50,135 nt of DNA, taken from contig CASGAD010000021.1 in the NCBI GenBank assembly GCA_949299335.1, forward strand, positions 1 to 50,135. The letters run 5' to 3'. Below are positions 6,972 through 16,170 of this stretch, one piece after another; within the stretch, counting starts at the first letter, position 1; every line of letters begins with the position of its first letter. The notes under the pieces were generated by a model. It saw only the letters and a program-made list of their open reading frames with translations. It did not search any database and was not told the DNA's origin. Origin of the DNA: an uncultured bacterium. GTDB taxonomy: Bacteria > Bacillota_I > Bacilli_A > RFN20 > CAG-826. The translations under genes and the position numbers were made by a program.

Positions 6972-8160
6972 ATTTAAAAATTTCTTTTAATATCTCAACC
7001 ATTTTTTTCATTTGAGTCAAACTAACAAACTCAAATCTTCCATGAGGATTAAAATCACCTACGCCTAAATTAGGACATGGCAACCCTTTATATGTAATAG
7101 TCGCCCCATCTGTTCCACCTCTAATAGGCAAATAACTTAATCTAATTTTTGAATCTAGATAAGCTTTATTAATTAAATTGATTGCAGACATATCATTAAT
7201 GAAGTAGTCTTTCATATTTCTATATTCATCTTTAATTAAAACATCTATTTTAGCTTTTGGGTACTTTGAAATTAATAAATTCCTTGCAGAATTAAACATT
7301 TTTTTCTTTTCTTCTAATAATTTTTTATCATGATCTCTTAAGATATATTCTAAAGTTGTCTTTTCTACATCACCATTAAAAGAACATAAATGTATGAATC
7401 CTTCATAACCTTCTGTTTTAGAAGGGATCATATCTTGAGGTAATAAGTTATTGAATTCTATACCAAGTAAAGCAGAATTAATCATAATGTCTTTTGCCAT
7501 ACCAGTATGGACTCCAACTCCAGTAATTGTTACTTTCGCACTTGCAGCATTAAAGTTTTCAAAGTTAGCTTCATAAATTGATTCACCATCTAAAGTAAAA
7601 GCGATATCAGCCTTCATTTTCTTAGGCTCAAAATGTAATGCACCTTTACCTATTTCTTCATCAGGAGTAAAAGATATTGCTAAATTATATGAAAATTCAT
7701 TTTTATGAGTGACATAATATTTAGCAAATTCAAAAATAATTGCTATACCTGCTTTATCGTCTCCACCTAAAAGATGCTCACCATCAGTTACTAATAAATC
7801 TTCATTAATAACAGTCTTTAGTAGTGGAAAATCATTAGGGTCCATCTCATATGTATCATTTAATTTTATTACGCTCCCATCGTAAGATTTTATAAGTCTA
7901 GGGCTAGTGATTCCACCTGAAAGAGTTGGTGCAGTATCCATATGAGCAATTAGCCCTAAGGTTTTACTACTTCCATTTTCGCTTCTTCCATAAACTACAC
8001 CATATTCATCAATATAAGCATCTATTCCTATTTCTTTAAGGTCTTCGACCAATAGATTTCCAAATGCAACTTCACTACTAGCACTAGGATAGGTTTCACT
8101 ATTTTCATCACTCATTGTGTCAAAAGCGATATATTTTTTAAATCTTTCTAATATGTCCAT
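6970..8160 (-). CDS. pepT: Peptidase T (tripeptide aminopeptidase)
   Basis: A cytosolic M20B di-zinc peptidase that removes the N-terminal residue from tripeptides. 396 residues, near the usual 405. Metal-site motifs are in order: HMDTAP at 73-78, GGDDKAG at 132-138 (bridging Asp), TPDEEIGKG at 165-173 (catalytic Glu then ligand Glu), LDGE near 194 and NPHGRFEFVS near 375. AGAGGTAAC precedes ATG. It follows the membrane-protein gene at 8164 by 3 nt, so the two are co-transcribed. Confidence 0.96.
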   Translation of the reverse strand: MDILERFKKYIAFDTMSDENSETYPSASSEVAFGNLLVEDLKEIGIDAYIDEYGVVYGRSENGSSKTLGLIAHMDTAPTLSGGITSPRLIKSYDGSVIKLNDTYEMDPNDFPLLKTVINEDLLVTDGEHLLGGDDKAGIAIIFEFAKYYVTHKNEFSYNLAISFTPDEEIGKGALHFEPKKMKADIAFTLDGESIYEANFENFNAASAKVTITGVGVHTGMAKDIMINSALLGIEFNNLLPQDMIPSKTEGYEGFIHLCSFNGDVEKTTLEYILRDHDKKLLEEKKKMFNSARNLLISKYPKAKIDVLIKDEYRNMKDYFINDMSAINLINKAYLDSKIRLSYLPIRGGTDGATITYKGLPCPNLGVGDFNPHGRFEFVSLTQMKKMVEILKEIFK

Positions 8161-8163
8161 AAG

Positions 8164-8745
8164 TTACCTCTTTAAAGCATAAAATCCAAAATGAAAATTA
8201 CTAATCTTAAAAGTAGCATTACTTGATTCATTTGAAGTACTTTCTAAAACTATTGAAAAAGTTTCTAACGAATCATCAAAATAAAATTTTCCTAAATCTG
8301 ATGTGCTATTTAAATAATAACTACCTTTCCCTTCGTTTTTTACATCAACATTGCTATCAATATTTAATGAAGGTACGTTATCCTTAGTCGCATCATAATT
8401 TTTTGCTTCAATTAATATAGTCACATCGAAAAAATAGTCATTAGTTAAAAAATCACTATTGTCTTCTTTAACTTTACTTACATTAATTGCTACTTCATTT
8501 TCAGAATAAGTAAAATATTCACTATCATTTTCTAAGTAATAATATTTATCAGCGGAAGACAATTTTTTCTCTTCACTATTTAAATAGATATCATAGTTAT
8601 TCTTTACCAAGCGATAATCTTTAGTAGTCAAAAATATTCCTAAAAATATTGCAATTCCTACTAAAATAATAATAATTCCACTAATTAAAGATATAATTAG
8701 TGTTTTGTTTGATTTATTTTCTAAATTAATTGCTTCATTTTCCAT
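8164..8745 (-). CDS. Single-pass membrane protein of unknown function
   Basis: 193 residues not assignable to a family. Residues 1-14 are charged, about 15-40 form one transmembrane helix (TLIISLISGIIIILVGIAIF), and the remaining 150 residues are Ser/Asn/Asp-rich with beta-strand alternation, probably outside the cell. There is no lipobox and no cysteine. It heads the unit with pepT 3 nt downstream, a link that does not reveal its role. A perfect TATAAT ends 6 nt before the ATG with no ribosome binding site. Confidence 0.75.
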   Translation of the reverse strand: MENEAINLENKSNKTLIISLISGIIIILVGIAIFLGIFLTTKDYRLVKNNYDIYLNSEEKKLSSADKYYYLENDSEYFTYSENEVAINVSKVKEDNSDFLTNDYFFDVTILIEAKNYDATKDNVPSLNIDSNVDVKNEGKGSYYLNSTSDLGKFYFDDSLETFSIVLESTSNESSNATFKISNFHFGFYALKR

Positions 8746-8751
8746 GTAAAG

Positions 8752-8757
8752 ATTATA
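8752..8757 (-). promoter_or_regulatory. -10 box of the 8745 gene, predicting a leaderless mRNA
   Basis: TATAAT on the minus strand with CTTTAC as the only bases before ATG. No Shine-Dalgarno. Confidence 0.55.
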
Positions 8758-8836
8758 GAAGAAAAAAATATTTCTTTAAACAATTTTAAGCATTTTTAAT
8801 CCATAGTTTCATAAAGTTGATAAAATAATAAAGTAT

Positions 8837-9640
8837 ATGAAAAAGCGAATTATCATTGACGCACATACTCATTTAGGCTATTGGCCTACTTTATCTGAAG
8901 CCATAAACGATTTAGTCTATAGCAATGAAGACTTTAATATTTCATATTCTTTAATCAGTTTTGATGGCACCGAATTTAAAGATGACTCTAATCGTAGAGC
9001 AAGATTAGTTAAACAATTAGAAGGTTCTAAAAAATGTTTAAAATTTGTTAAAGAACATAAGCATTTTGGAATGCTTGTTTGGATTAGGCCACACCTAGAA
9101 AAAAATTATGAAGAAATCGATAATTTTATTAGTAAACATAGAGAATACATTCACGGTCTAAAATTTCATCCATATTGTTCACGTTTAAGAGTTTCAGACC
9201 CTCGATTAAATCCGTATTTTGAGATTGCTAGAAAATATAACTTGCCAATTTTAGTGCACACAGCTGTTGACACTTATTCTAAGATTAAATATTTAGAGAA
9301 AGTAGCAAATAAAAATAAGGATTTAATTTTTGTTGCAGCTCATTTAGAGTTATCTAGTGATAATAAGGAAGCTTTACAAGCCTTAAAAAGATGCCCTAAT
9401 TTATATGGGGACACTGCCTGGGTTAATCCTTCAAGTTTATTTGAAGCAAAAAAACTTGGAGTATTTAATAAGATAATGTTTGGCACAGATAATCCAATTG
9501 ATGGATATGACACATTGAATAATCCAATTTATCAAGACTACTTAAATAACTCAATGAGACTAAATAGAAAAGATTATGACAACTTAATGTATAAGTTAGC
9601 CATGAAAATATATGGTATTAAAAAGGAAGAATTAGATTAA
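8837..9640 (+). CDS. Amidohydrolase (metal-dependent TIM-barrel hydrolase)
   Basis: 267 residues. Metal-site order matches amidohydrolase-2 and TatD-like enzymes: HTH (His10, His12) on strand 1, KFHPY near 109-113, VHTA with His141, AAHLE with His169, and GTDNP with Asp218. The substrate is unknown; ring-opening decarboxylases and hydrolases share this pattern. The start is fixed because the metal site begins at residue 10. No Shine-Dalgarno is present; TAAAAT lies 10 nt upstream of ATG. It converges with the small membrane-protein gene at 9637, overlapping by 4 nt. Confidence 0.9.
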   Translation: MKKRIIIDAHTHLGYWPTLSEAINDLVYSNEDFNISYSLISFDGTEFKDDSNRRARLVKQLEGSKKCLKFVKEHKHFGMLVWIRPHLEKNYEEIDNFISKHREYIHGLKFHPYCSRLRVSDPRLNPYFEIARKYNLPILVHTAVDTYSKIKYLEKVANKNKDLIFVAAHLELSSDNKEALQALKRCPNLYGDTAWVNPSSLFEAKKLGVFNKIMFGTDNPIDGYDTLNNPIYQDYLNNSMRLNRKDYDNLMYKLAMKIYGIKKEELD

Positions 9641-9804
9641 ATATTTTCTAAGACAAGTAAAGTAATAAAGCAAGCCATTACTAAAACAAACATAATTATA
9701 ATGAAAATTAAAAGACCTTTTGCGTGCTTTTTCTCTTTTTTGTCAGTATTTTCTTTTACTTCTTCTATATTTTCTACTTCGCTATTTATATTATTTTCTT
9801 CCAT
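9637..9804 (-). CDS. Small single-pass membrane protein
   Basis: 55 residues: an acidic, Glu/Asn-rich N-terminal half, a KKEKKHAKG patch, then one transmembrane helix (LLIFIIIMFVLVMACFITLL). It matches no family I recognise. The frame is open from ATG 9834, inside the end of folT, but ATG 9804 has AAGGA at proper spacing and follows the folT stop by 10 nt, so it is preferred. It is the third gene of the smpB-folT unit. Confidence 0.65.
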   Translation of the reverse strand: MEENNINSEVENIEEVKENTDKKEKKHAKGLLIFIIIMFVLVMACFITLLVLENI

Positions 9805-9814
9805 AACTATTTCC

Positions 9815-10654
9815 TTAATTATTTTCATTAACATTGCTCACTGCTTTATTTTTGAACCTTTTAATAAATGAAAATGGTTCATCTAATAAAGCTCCTTGAA
9901 CAGAAAATCTAAGTGAGACATCTAGAGCAATTAATATGATTATAATATGAACGAAACTAGTCAAAAATCCAGCTAACATCCTTACAGTCATAATAATCAT
10001 ATAATCATAATCTAAAAGTATTGATTGGACCAAGCTTCCTACTGGGATTTTAAAGACAAAATAAGTTACATACACACTACTAGCAATAATGTATGAATTA
10101 TAGTACTTATTAAATTTTCGATCTTTGAATTTCTTTTTTATATATAGAGTGCCAAATAAAAAAGCAATCGATAAAACTAGAAAAGTAGAAACTAATGACC
10201 ATTTAATCCAAGGATAAAGTTCATAAGCTGTTTTACCTGATTCACTATAAATAACATCATTATTAGCCATAAATGCAATTACAAACACATTTAAAGCTAC
10301 CAAAATAAAAGTCAAAACAAATGGGAACTTATTTTCTAATTTAGTAAAAGATATAAATCTATAAACTAAAAATGGCATAAGTCCAGTTAAAGAAGCAGCT
10401 ATTGTATATAAAGGATTAAATGGGCCAGTAGGATAAAGTAAAGCACCAAACACATCTACTGCCGTTCCAACAATAAATCCATAAACTGGGCCTAAATAAA
10501 AGCTAGCAAACATAACTATTGAATTAGTAAATCCAACTTTTAAAAAAGGCAAACCAAATAAGTAAGAAATAGATAAAAATCTCGAAAGTATAATTCCTAA
10601 AGCAATAAATAAAGCACTAAAAGAGATTTTATATAAGGTATTCATTTTTCTCAT
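9815..10654 (-). CDS. folT: ECF transporter S component, folate (FolT) family
   Basis: S components bind the vitamin and toggle with the EcfT/EcfA motor. The N-terminal 170 residues match the FolT pattern: SALFIALGIILSRFLSI, then ASFYLGPVYGFIVGTAVDVF, GALLYPTGPFNPLYTIAASL and TGLMPFLVY. The protein is 279 residues, about 100 longer than most FolT, with extra hydrophobic segments at about 195-215 and 225-250. Folate is the best guess from family resemblance; another pterin-like or unrelated vitamin is possible. AGAGG precedes ATG, 2 nt after the smpB stop. The motor is encoded at 3.2-5.8 kb. Confidence 0.82.
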   Translation of the reverse strand: MRKMNTLYKISFSALFIALGIILSRFLSISYLFGLPFLKVGFTNSIVMFASFYLGPVYGFIVGTAVDVFGALLYPTGPFNPLYTIAASLTGLMPFLVYRFISFTKLENKFPFVLTFILVALNVFVIAFMANNDVIYSESGKTAYELYPWIKWSLVSTFLVLSIAFLFGTLYIKKKFKDRKFNKYYNSYIIASSVYVTYFVFKIPVGSLVQSILLDYDYMIIMTVRMLAGFLTSFVHIIIILIALDVSLRFSVQGALLDEPFSFIKRFKNKAVSNVNENN

Positions 10655-10656
10655 AA

Positions 10657-11118
10657 TTAATTCCTCTTTAAGGCTTTAGCCATGTCACGTTTATCATCTC
10701 TTTCTTTAATAGCTTCTCGTTTATCAAAGTTCTTCTTTCCTTTTCCTAAAGCAATTTCTAATTTAGCTTTTCCTTTTTTTAAATATAGTTTAGTTGGAAC
10801 AATTGTATAGCCGTCTTTTATGACTTTTTGCTCGTACTTTAAAATTTCATGTTTATTTAATAAAAGTTTACGTGTTCTTAATGGATCATGATTAAAAATA
10901 TTTCCTTTATCATATTCAGATATATTCATGTTTAAAATAAAGGCTTCACCATTTTTAAAGACAACATAAGCATCGCTAATTGAAACTTTGTTTTCTTTAA
11001 TGGATTTAATTTCTGTTCCTTTTAGAACTAGACCAGCCTCTAAAAAATCACTAAGAAAGTAATTAAAAGATGCTTTTTTATTAGTTACTACTACTTTAAC
11101 ACCTAAACTCTTTTCCAT
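10657..11118 (-). CDS. smpB: SsrA-binding protein SmpB
   Basis: SmpB carries tmRNA (SsrA) to stalled ribosomes in trans-translation. 153 residues, normal length. Family landmarks are NKKASFNYFLSDFLEAGLVL (about 13-32), GTEIKSIKENKVSISDAYV, HDPLRTRKLLLNKHEI, and the basic C-terminal tail with GKKNFDKREAIKERD that reaches into the decoding site. TATAAT ends 7 nt before ATG without a ribosome binding site, predicting a leaderless message. The tmRNA gene itself is not in this window. Confidence 0.96.
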   Translation of the reverse strand: MEKSLGVKVVVTNKKASFNYFLSDFLEAGLVLKGTEIKSIKENKVSISDAYVVFKNGEAFILNMNISEYDKGNIFNHDPLRTRKLLLNKHEILKYEQKVIKDGYTIVPTKLYLKKGKAKLEIALGKGKKNFDKREAIKERDDKRDMAKALKRN

Positions 11119-11125
11119 GAGTTAA

Positions 11126-11131
11126 ATTATA
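11126..11131 (-). promoter_or_regulatory. -10 box of smpB, predicting a leaderless mRNA
   Basis: TATAAT on the minus strand, followed by TTAACTC and ATG. No Shine-Dalgarno in the gap. Confidence 0.55.
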
Positions 11132-11350
11132 AATGGTTTTAATTAAATAATCTATTAAGTAAAGAACAATTTAATTTATCGATTCCAAATAAAATTTACA
11201 TAACTTGGCAACTAAAATTCATAAAATTGGCGTTTTTAAATTCCTTAAAATGGTATAAATAGTTATTTTGATAAATCAAAATTGAAATTTTTCTCCAAAC
11301 TGAGGATTTTTTCAACTTTGAATAGATTTATCTAAGGGCTAAATAATTTA

Positions 11351-13657
11351 TTATTTTTTTCTATTTTGTAAATGATTCCCTTTTTTGATTAATAAAGTTA
11401 AAGAATTTAAACATACAGTAACACTACTCAAGGCCATTAACATAGAAGCATACATTGGATTAAGCATTATACCAACTAAAGCTAAAGCTCCAGCAGCTAA
11501 AGGTATAAATAACACATTATAAATAAAAGCCCAAAGTAAGTTAAATGTGATGTTTTTCCTAATTAACTTGGAAATCTCAATTATTTCATTAATATCTTCT
11601 AAATTAGAATTCATTAGTATAAAGTCGCTACTAGCTAAAGCAACATCGCTTCCTTTAGCTAATCCAATTCCTACATCGCTATAAGTTAAAGCAATTGAGT
11701 CATTTACTCCATCTCCAACCATTAATACTTTTTTACCTTCGCTTTTTAACGCTTTAATAACTTCACCTTTTTCATCAGGTTTAACATTACTAATTACATG
11801 TTTTATTCCTACTTCATTAGCGATATTATTAGCTATTATTTCATTATCACCAGTTAATAAAATAACATCTTTAAACTTGCTATTCATTGAATTAATGAAT
11901 TCCTTTGCATTAGGTTTTAACTCATCTTTAAGATTAAATAAAGCAATCACCTCATTTTTAGAAAAAGCAATAATAGGTAGTAATCCTTTTTCGCTACATT
12001 TATCTAGTTTCGACAAATATTCATTTTTATCTAATAAATCATAATTATTAATGAATAATTGCCTATTACCTATATAAATAGTTTCATCATCATAAATTCC
12101 TTTTACTCCTTCTCCAGGAACATTAGTGATCATTTTAAATGACTTATCTAATGTATTATAGTTATTTAACGCTTCAACAATCCCTTTAGATAATGGATGA
12201 GTAGAATATTCTTCAATTGTTCTAATTCTATTTAACTTTAAAGTTTCATTATTAAATATTTCATAATTTGTAACGGTTAATGCACCATTAGTAATTGTAT
12301 TGGTTTTATCTAAAACAATTACATCAATATTTTTAATATTCTCAATTGCGTTACTATTATTAACTAGTATTCCTTTTTTAGCAAAGATTGAACTACCAAT
12401 AAGTAATGAAATTGGGGTGGCAAGTCCTAATGCACATGGACAAGAAATTACAACAACACTAATAGCAAAGGTAAAGGCTTCGTCAAATATATTTATAAAT
12501 TCGTTAGTTAAAATAGGACCATTATTAATATATCCAGCGATTAACCAACTAATAAAAACTATAATAGAAATAATCATAACAATAGGGACAAATACTCTAG
12601 CTACTTTATCAACTTTTCTAGTGAGTTTAGTATCCATGTTACTTGCTTCCATAACTAAGGAGACTATTTTACTCAGTACATTATCTTTTTTAGTTTTATT
12701 AATTAAAACTGTAATGGCTCCTTCCTTATTTATTGCTCCTCCAATTACACTATCTCCTTCATCTTTAGCAACTGGAAGAGATTCACCAGTTAATAAAGAT
12801 TCATCGACACTAGTTTTACCAGTCACGATTATTCCATCTAAAGGAATAGTTTCTCCTTCTTTAATAATTATAGTGTCTCCACTTTTTAAAAATTTTGTTT
12901 CAATTTGCTTAATTTCATTATTTAACACAAGATTTGCGTACTTTGGTCTTAATTTTAATAGTTCATTAATAGTAGATTTAGCTTTTCTTTTAGACATTTC
13001 TTCAATAAATTTACCTATAGAAACTATTACTAAAATCATGGCAGCACTATCTAAATAATTATGAAACATTATTTTTCCTACATTTTCTTCATGAGTTCCA
13101 TAAATAAAGTAATCATTAGGAAAAATAATTAATTTAATAATTAAATAAATAGAATAAATTAAAGAAAATAATGAACCTATAAATATAAGGCTATCCATAT
13201 TAGGCGATAACTTAATTAAACTTTTAAAACCATTTATATAGTAAGAAAAAAAGATTCCTATAATCACTAAAGTAATCACTAATTCTAAAATAGGTAATAA
13301 ATATATAGGTTCTTTAAAAGAATCGATTATTAAACTTGGCCACATATGAGACATTGATAAAAACATTAAAATGCCTAATAAAATTAAGCCACTTATTAAT
13401 TTAATGACATCCTTTTTAATATTTTTACTATTATCAATTACTTCATCATCTTCAATAACTTCAAGGCGATACCCAATCTCCTTACAAGCTTTAATTATAG
13501 TTTCATCATTAACTATCTTTTCATTAAACCTTACTTTAATAATATTAGTAACTAAATTAGCATTAACTTCTAAAATTCCTTTAATACTTTTTAATCTTTT
13601 TTCGATGTTGCCTTTACACGCGGCACAATGCATGTTTGATGTATAAATATGTTCCAT
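11351..13657 (-). CDS. copA: Copper-exporting P1B-type ATPase
   Basis: Pumps Cu(I) out of the cell. 768 residues with one N-terminal HMA domain (CAAC, Cys11 and Cys14), eight predicted membrane helices, actuator motif LLTGES at 288-293, CPC in helix 6 at 406-408, HP motif STHPL at about 485-489, nucleotide-binding LLTGDN and hinge GDGVND. The phosphorylation motif reads DKTNTIT, with Asp450 present but Asn453 where the family has an almost invariant Gly (DKTGT). Both second-position bases of the codon (AAT) differ from Gly codons, so a simple read error is unlikely. It lies 3 nt after csoR and is co-transcribed under CsoR control. Confidence 0.95.
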   Translation of the reverse strand: MEHIYTSNMHCAACKGNIEKRLKSIKGILEVNANLVTNIIKVRFNEKIVNDETIIKACKEIGYRLEVIEDDEVIDNSKNIKKDVIKLISGLILLGILMFLSMSHMWPSLIIDSFKEPIYLLPILELVITLVIIGIFFSYYINGFKSLIKLSPNMDSLIFIGSLFSLIYSIYLIIKLIIFPNDYFIYGTHEENVGKIMFHNYLDSAAMILVIVSIGKFIEEMSKRKAKSTINELLKLRPKYANLVLNNEIKQIETKFLKSGDTIIIKEGETIPLDGIIVTGKTSVDESLLTGESLPVAKDEGDSVIGGAINKEGAITVLINKTKKDNVLSKIVSLVMEASNMDTKLTRKVDKVARVFVPIVMIISIIVFISWLIAGYINNGPILTNEFINIFDEAFTFAISVVVISCPCALGLATPISLLIGSSIFAKKGILVNNSNAIENIKNIDVIVLDKTNTITNGALTVTNYEIFNNETLKLNRIRTIEEYSTHPLSKGIVEALNNYNTLDKSFKMITNVPGEGVKGIYDDETIYIGNRQLFINNYDLLDKNEYLSKLDKCSEKGLLPIIAFSKNEVIALFNLKDELKPNAKEFINSMNSKFKDVILLTGDNEIIANNIANEVGIKHVISNVKPDEKGEVIKALKSEGKKVLMVGDGVNDSIALTYSDVGIGLAKGSDVALASSDFILMNSNLEDINEIIEISKLIRKNITFNLLWAFIYNVLFIPLAAGALALVGIMLNPMYASMLMALSSVTVCLNSLTLLIKKGNHLQNRKK

Positions 13658-13660
13658 ATA

Positions 13661-13954
13661 TTAACCAAACCTCTTAAATAAATCAGTGATTTCATTAACA
13701 ACTGATTCATCACCACTTTTTATACTATTAACTAAACAATTATGAAGATGATAATCTAGCATTTGAGTTGCTAAACTTTTAATTGATTTATCTATAGCAC
13801 TTAATTGAATCAAAACATCATCACAATATCTATTTTCATCAATCATCTTTTTTACGCCATTCATTTGCCCAATAATTCGATTAATTCTTGTAGTTAACTC
13901 TTTTTTAGATTTTTCATCTCTATGAGTTTCTTTTTGACATTTACTACATTCCAT
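13661..13954 (-). CDS. csoR: Copper-sensing repressor CsoR
   Basis: A four-helix DUF156 repressor that leaves DNA on binding Cu(I). 97 residues. The ligand triad is intact with exact family spacing: Cys44, His69 and Cys73 (C-x24-H-x3-C). An extra CSKC pair at residues 3-6 may bind metal. RINRIIGQMNGVKKMIDENR is the conserved DNA-facing helix. AGGAGA precedes ATG. First gene of csoR-copA, with the operator in its promoter. Confidence 0.95.
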   Translation of the reverse strand: MECSKCQKETHRDEKSKKELTTRINRIIGQMNGVKKMIDENRYCDDVLIQLSAIDKSIKSLATQMLDYHLHNCLVNSIKSGDESVVNEITDLFKRFG

Positions 13955-13971
13955 AACTTTCTCCTATATTT

Positions 13972-14000
13972 AATATATACCCCTATGGGGTATATTTCAA
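13972..14000 (-). promoter_or_regulatory. csoR-copA promoter with CsoR operator in the spacer
   Basis: On the minus strand TTGAAA (14000-13995) and TATATT (13977-13972) are 17 bp apart. The spacer is filled by a palindrome at 13975-13995: ATATACCCC, 3 nt, GGGGTATAT. The TACCCC/GGGGTA core is the established CsoR recognition pattern, so CsoR should block RNA polymerase directly. Confidence 0.9.
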
Positions 14001-14064
14001 TATATAACAATGAATTCGATAAAAATGAAAAAAAAGATATAATTAAGAAACTAGGGAGATAAAA

Positions 14065-16170
14065 ATGCTTGAAGTTATTAACTTATTTAAAAAAATAAAA
14101 CAGCACATTATTTTAAACAAAATAAATTTCTCTTTGCCTTCTCATGGTCTAATATTTTTAACAGGTGAAAACGGCACAGGCAAAACAACGCTTTTAAATA
14201 TACTTACTTTAAATGATAATAAATTTAAAGGTGAGCTATTATTTGATGGAGTAAATATCAATTCTTTATCTAGCAGAAAAAAACAAAGTTTTAAAAGAGA
14301 TAATATATCTTATGTTTACCAAAAAAATAATCTTTTTGATTTTTTAAACACAAAAGAAAATGAAAACTTTACTAAAATTTTAAATAACGAAAAAATCAAA
14401 GATTTAAAATCAAAAAGAATTAATAAACTTTCAGAAGGTGAGCAGGCACTAATTTCTTTATCGCGTTTATTAGAGCCTGGGAAAAAGTTATATGTATTAG
14501 ATGAGGTATTTTCTAGCCTAGATGAAACAAATCAAAAAGTAGTTTTAGATAAGATTAATGTTTTAAAAAACGATGCCTTAGTGATTGTTGTATCACATAG
14601 CGTCTCAATAAAAAACGAAAGTGATATGCTTATTGAATTAAAGAAAGATGGCATAATTATTGAAAATAAATGCAATAATCAACTTTTTTTAGAGAAAAGC
14701 AATTTTATATTCGAGAAAAAGAAATCAATATTTCCTTTTAGACTTTTTATTAAAACTTTCTATAAAAAGCCTCAATTAAAGATATTTTTTGCTATTATTT
14801 CATTAATTTGTCTAACTTTTTCAATGGTTGGCACTACAGGAGTTTCTCTTACACCTTCACTAGCTTTTGTAGATGAATTCAAATATTTATCCGGATTTAC
14901 ATTTTATGAAAGCATGTATAACACTAATATCATTGAAGATAAATATAAGGATGACATTTATTATCTTATAGATGACTTTTATATTAAAATCGATTCACAA
15001 ATTAAATTTGATACGTCCACTATTAACATATTTAATGATGATGAAATAATAGATGACAATATTTACCTTTCAAATGATTATTATAAATATATTATTGGTT
15101 ATACTAGCAACATTTCTTTAGACAAATTTAGTTTGATGTATAAAGACGGTACAACATATAAAAGAAATTTCATAATAAGTGATTCAATAAAGCATGATGG
15201 ATTTTTTCTTAATGAAAAGTATTTACCCAAAATCGAAGTCATTAAACCAGGTTATCTTTTTTTAAATAATATATTTCGGGATACAAAGAATCATTGCGCC
15301 GAATATTATACACGTAATAATAATTATTTATTTGTGTACACTGCTAAATATCTTATAGAAAATTTAGGTGCTACAAATTTACATGTTCTTAAAGATGACA
15401 CAATATATGTAAATGATAAAGCTCTTTTAGTAGATGGCCCATTACATTTTGCTGATGTAAATCTTTTTGATAATAATTTATATTTAAACAGAAACTATAA
15501 TGAGATCCTTGGCAATAATTTAAAAGTAGAATATTTAGATTTTAAAGGAGAGTCTAATAATAATGGTATATATTCAATGCTTGTTAGTGATACGATTTTT
15601 AACAAAATATATAATCCTTATAAATATAGAGATTTTGCAATATTTTTCGATGATGTAGATAGAAATGCTCTCCAATCACTTATTAATAAACATTGCATTT
15701 ATTTCCTTTATTTATATGATCAAAATGTATTAGATCCTTCAAAGGATGAAAAGTTAATTGATTATATATTCAATAAATGTGCATCAGCAAACAGGATCTC
15801 ACAAATAATACTAGTAAAATCAAATTCTCAATGGGTTACAGTTTTAGCTATTTTAGTTTTAATTGCTTATTTCCTAATTGTAATCACTTCTTTTTTAGCA
15901 ATAAAGCATGTGGAAAAAAATAATATAAAACTTTATAAAAAAGAAGGATTAAAAGACTTTGAAATATATTTATTAACATTTGGTCCTTATTTATTAATTA
16001 ATATAATAATGACTCTTTGTGGCAAGGCTTTATCTTATACATTAGGTGATTATTCTAATAATATAGTTTTTACATATATATTCATTCCAATTAACTTCTT
16101 AATTTACTTTTTAATATTTATTTCGTTTATTGCGACAAGTTATTTAATTTATAAGAGTGATAAGATATGA
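14065..16170 (+). CDS. ABC transporter ATPase-permease fusion (MacB-like)
   Basis: 701 residues. The N-terminal ATPase has Walker A GENGTGKTT at 34-42, Q-loop VYQKNN near 84, a variant signature LSEGEQA at 122-128 (LSGGQ is canonical), Walker B LYVLDEVFSSLD at 142-153 and VSHS near 176. Then one transmembrane helix at 240-260, an external domain of about 320 residues, and three helices at about 590-615, 645-665 and 670-698. This is the MacB/FtsX plan: an extracytoplasmic domain moved by ATP hydrolysis rather than substrate crossing the membrane. GGGAG precedes ATG, with TATAAT at 14038-14043. It overlaps the next gene by 4 nt and ends in TGA, evidence that UGA is a stop. Confidence 0.88.
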   Translation: MLEVINLFKKIKQHIILNKINFSLPSHGLIFLTGENGTGKTTLLNILTLNDNKFKGELLFDGVNINSLSSRKKQSFKRDNISYVYQKNNLFDFLNTKENENFTKILNNEKIKDLKSKRINKLSEGEQALISLSRLLEPGKKLYVLDEVFSSLDETNQKVVLDKINVLKNDALVIVVSHSVSIKNESDMLIELKKDGIIIENKCNNQLFLEKSNFIFEKKKSIFPFRLFIKTFYKKPQLKIFFAIISLICLTFSMVGTTGVSLTPSLAFVDEFKYLSGFTFYESMYNTNIIEDKYKDDIYYLIDDFYIKIDSQIKFDTSTINIFNDDEIIDDNIYLSNDYYKYIIGYTSNISLDKFSLMYKDGTTYKRNFIISDSIKHDGFFLNEKYLPKIEVIKPGYLFLNNIFRDTKNHCAEYYTRNNNYLFVYTAKYLIENLGATNLHVLKDDTIYVNDKALLVDGPLHFADVNLFDNNLYLNRNYNEILGNNLKVEYLDFKGESNNNGIYSMLVSDTIFNKIYNPYKYRDFAIFFDDVDRNALQSLINKHCIYFLYLYDQNVLDPSKDEKLIDYIFNKCASANRISQIILVKSNSQWVTVLAILVLIAYFLIVITSFLAIKHVEKNNIKLYKKEGLKDFEIYLLTFGPYLLINIIMTLCGKALSYTLGDYSNNIVFTYIFIPINFLIYFLIFISFIATSYLIYKSDKI

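Noticed and set aside
12300-13646. Plus-strand frames opposite copA
   Set aside because: These are shadows of copA; the Ser/Ile/Leu-rich composition mirrors its codons.
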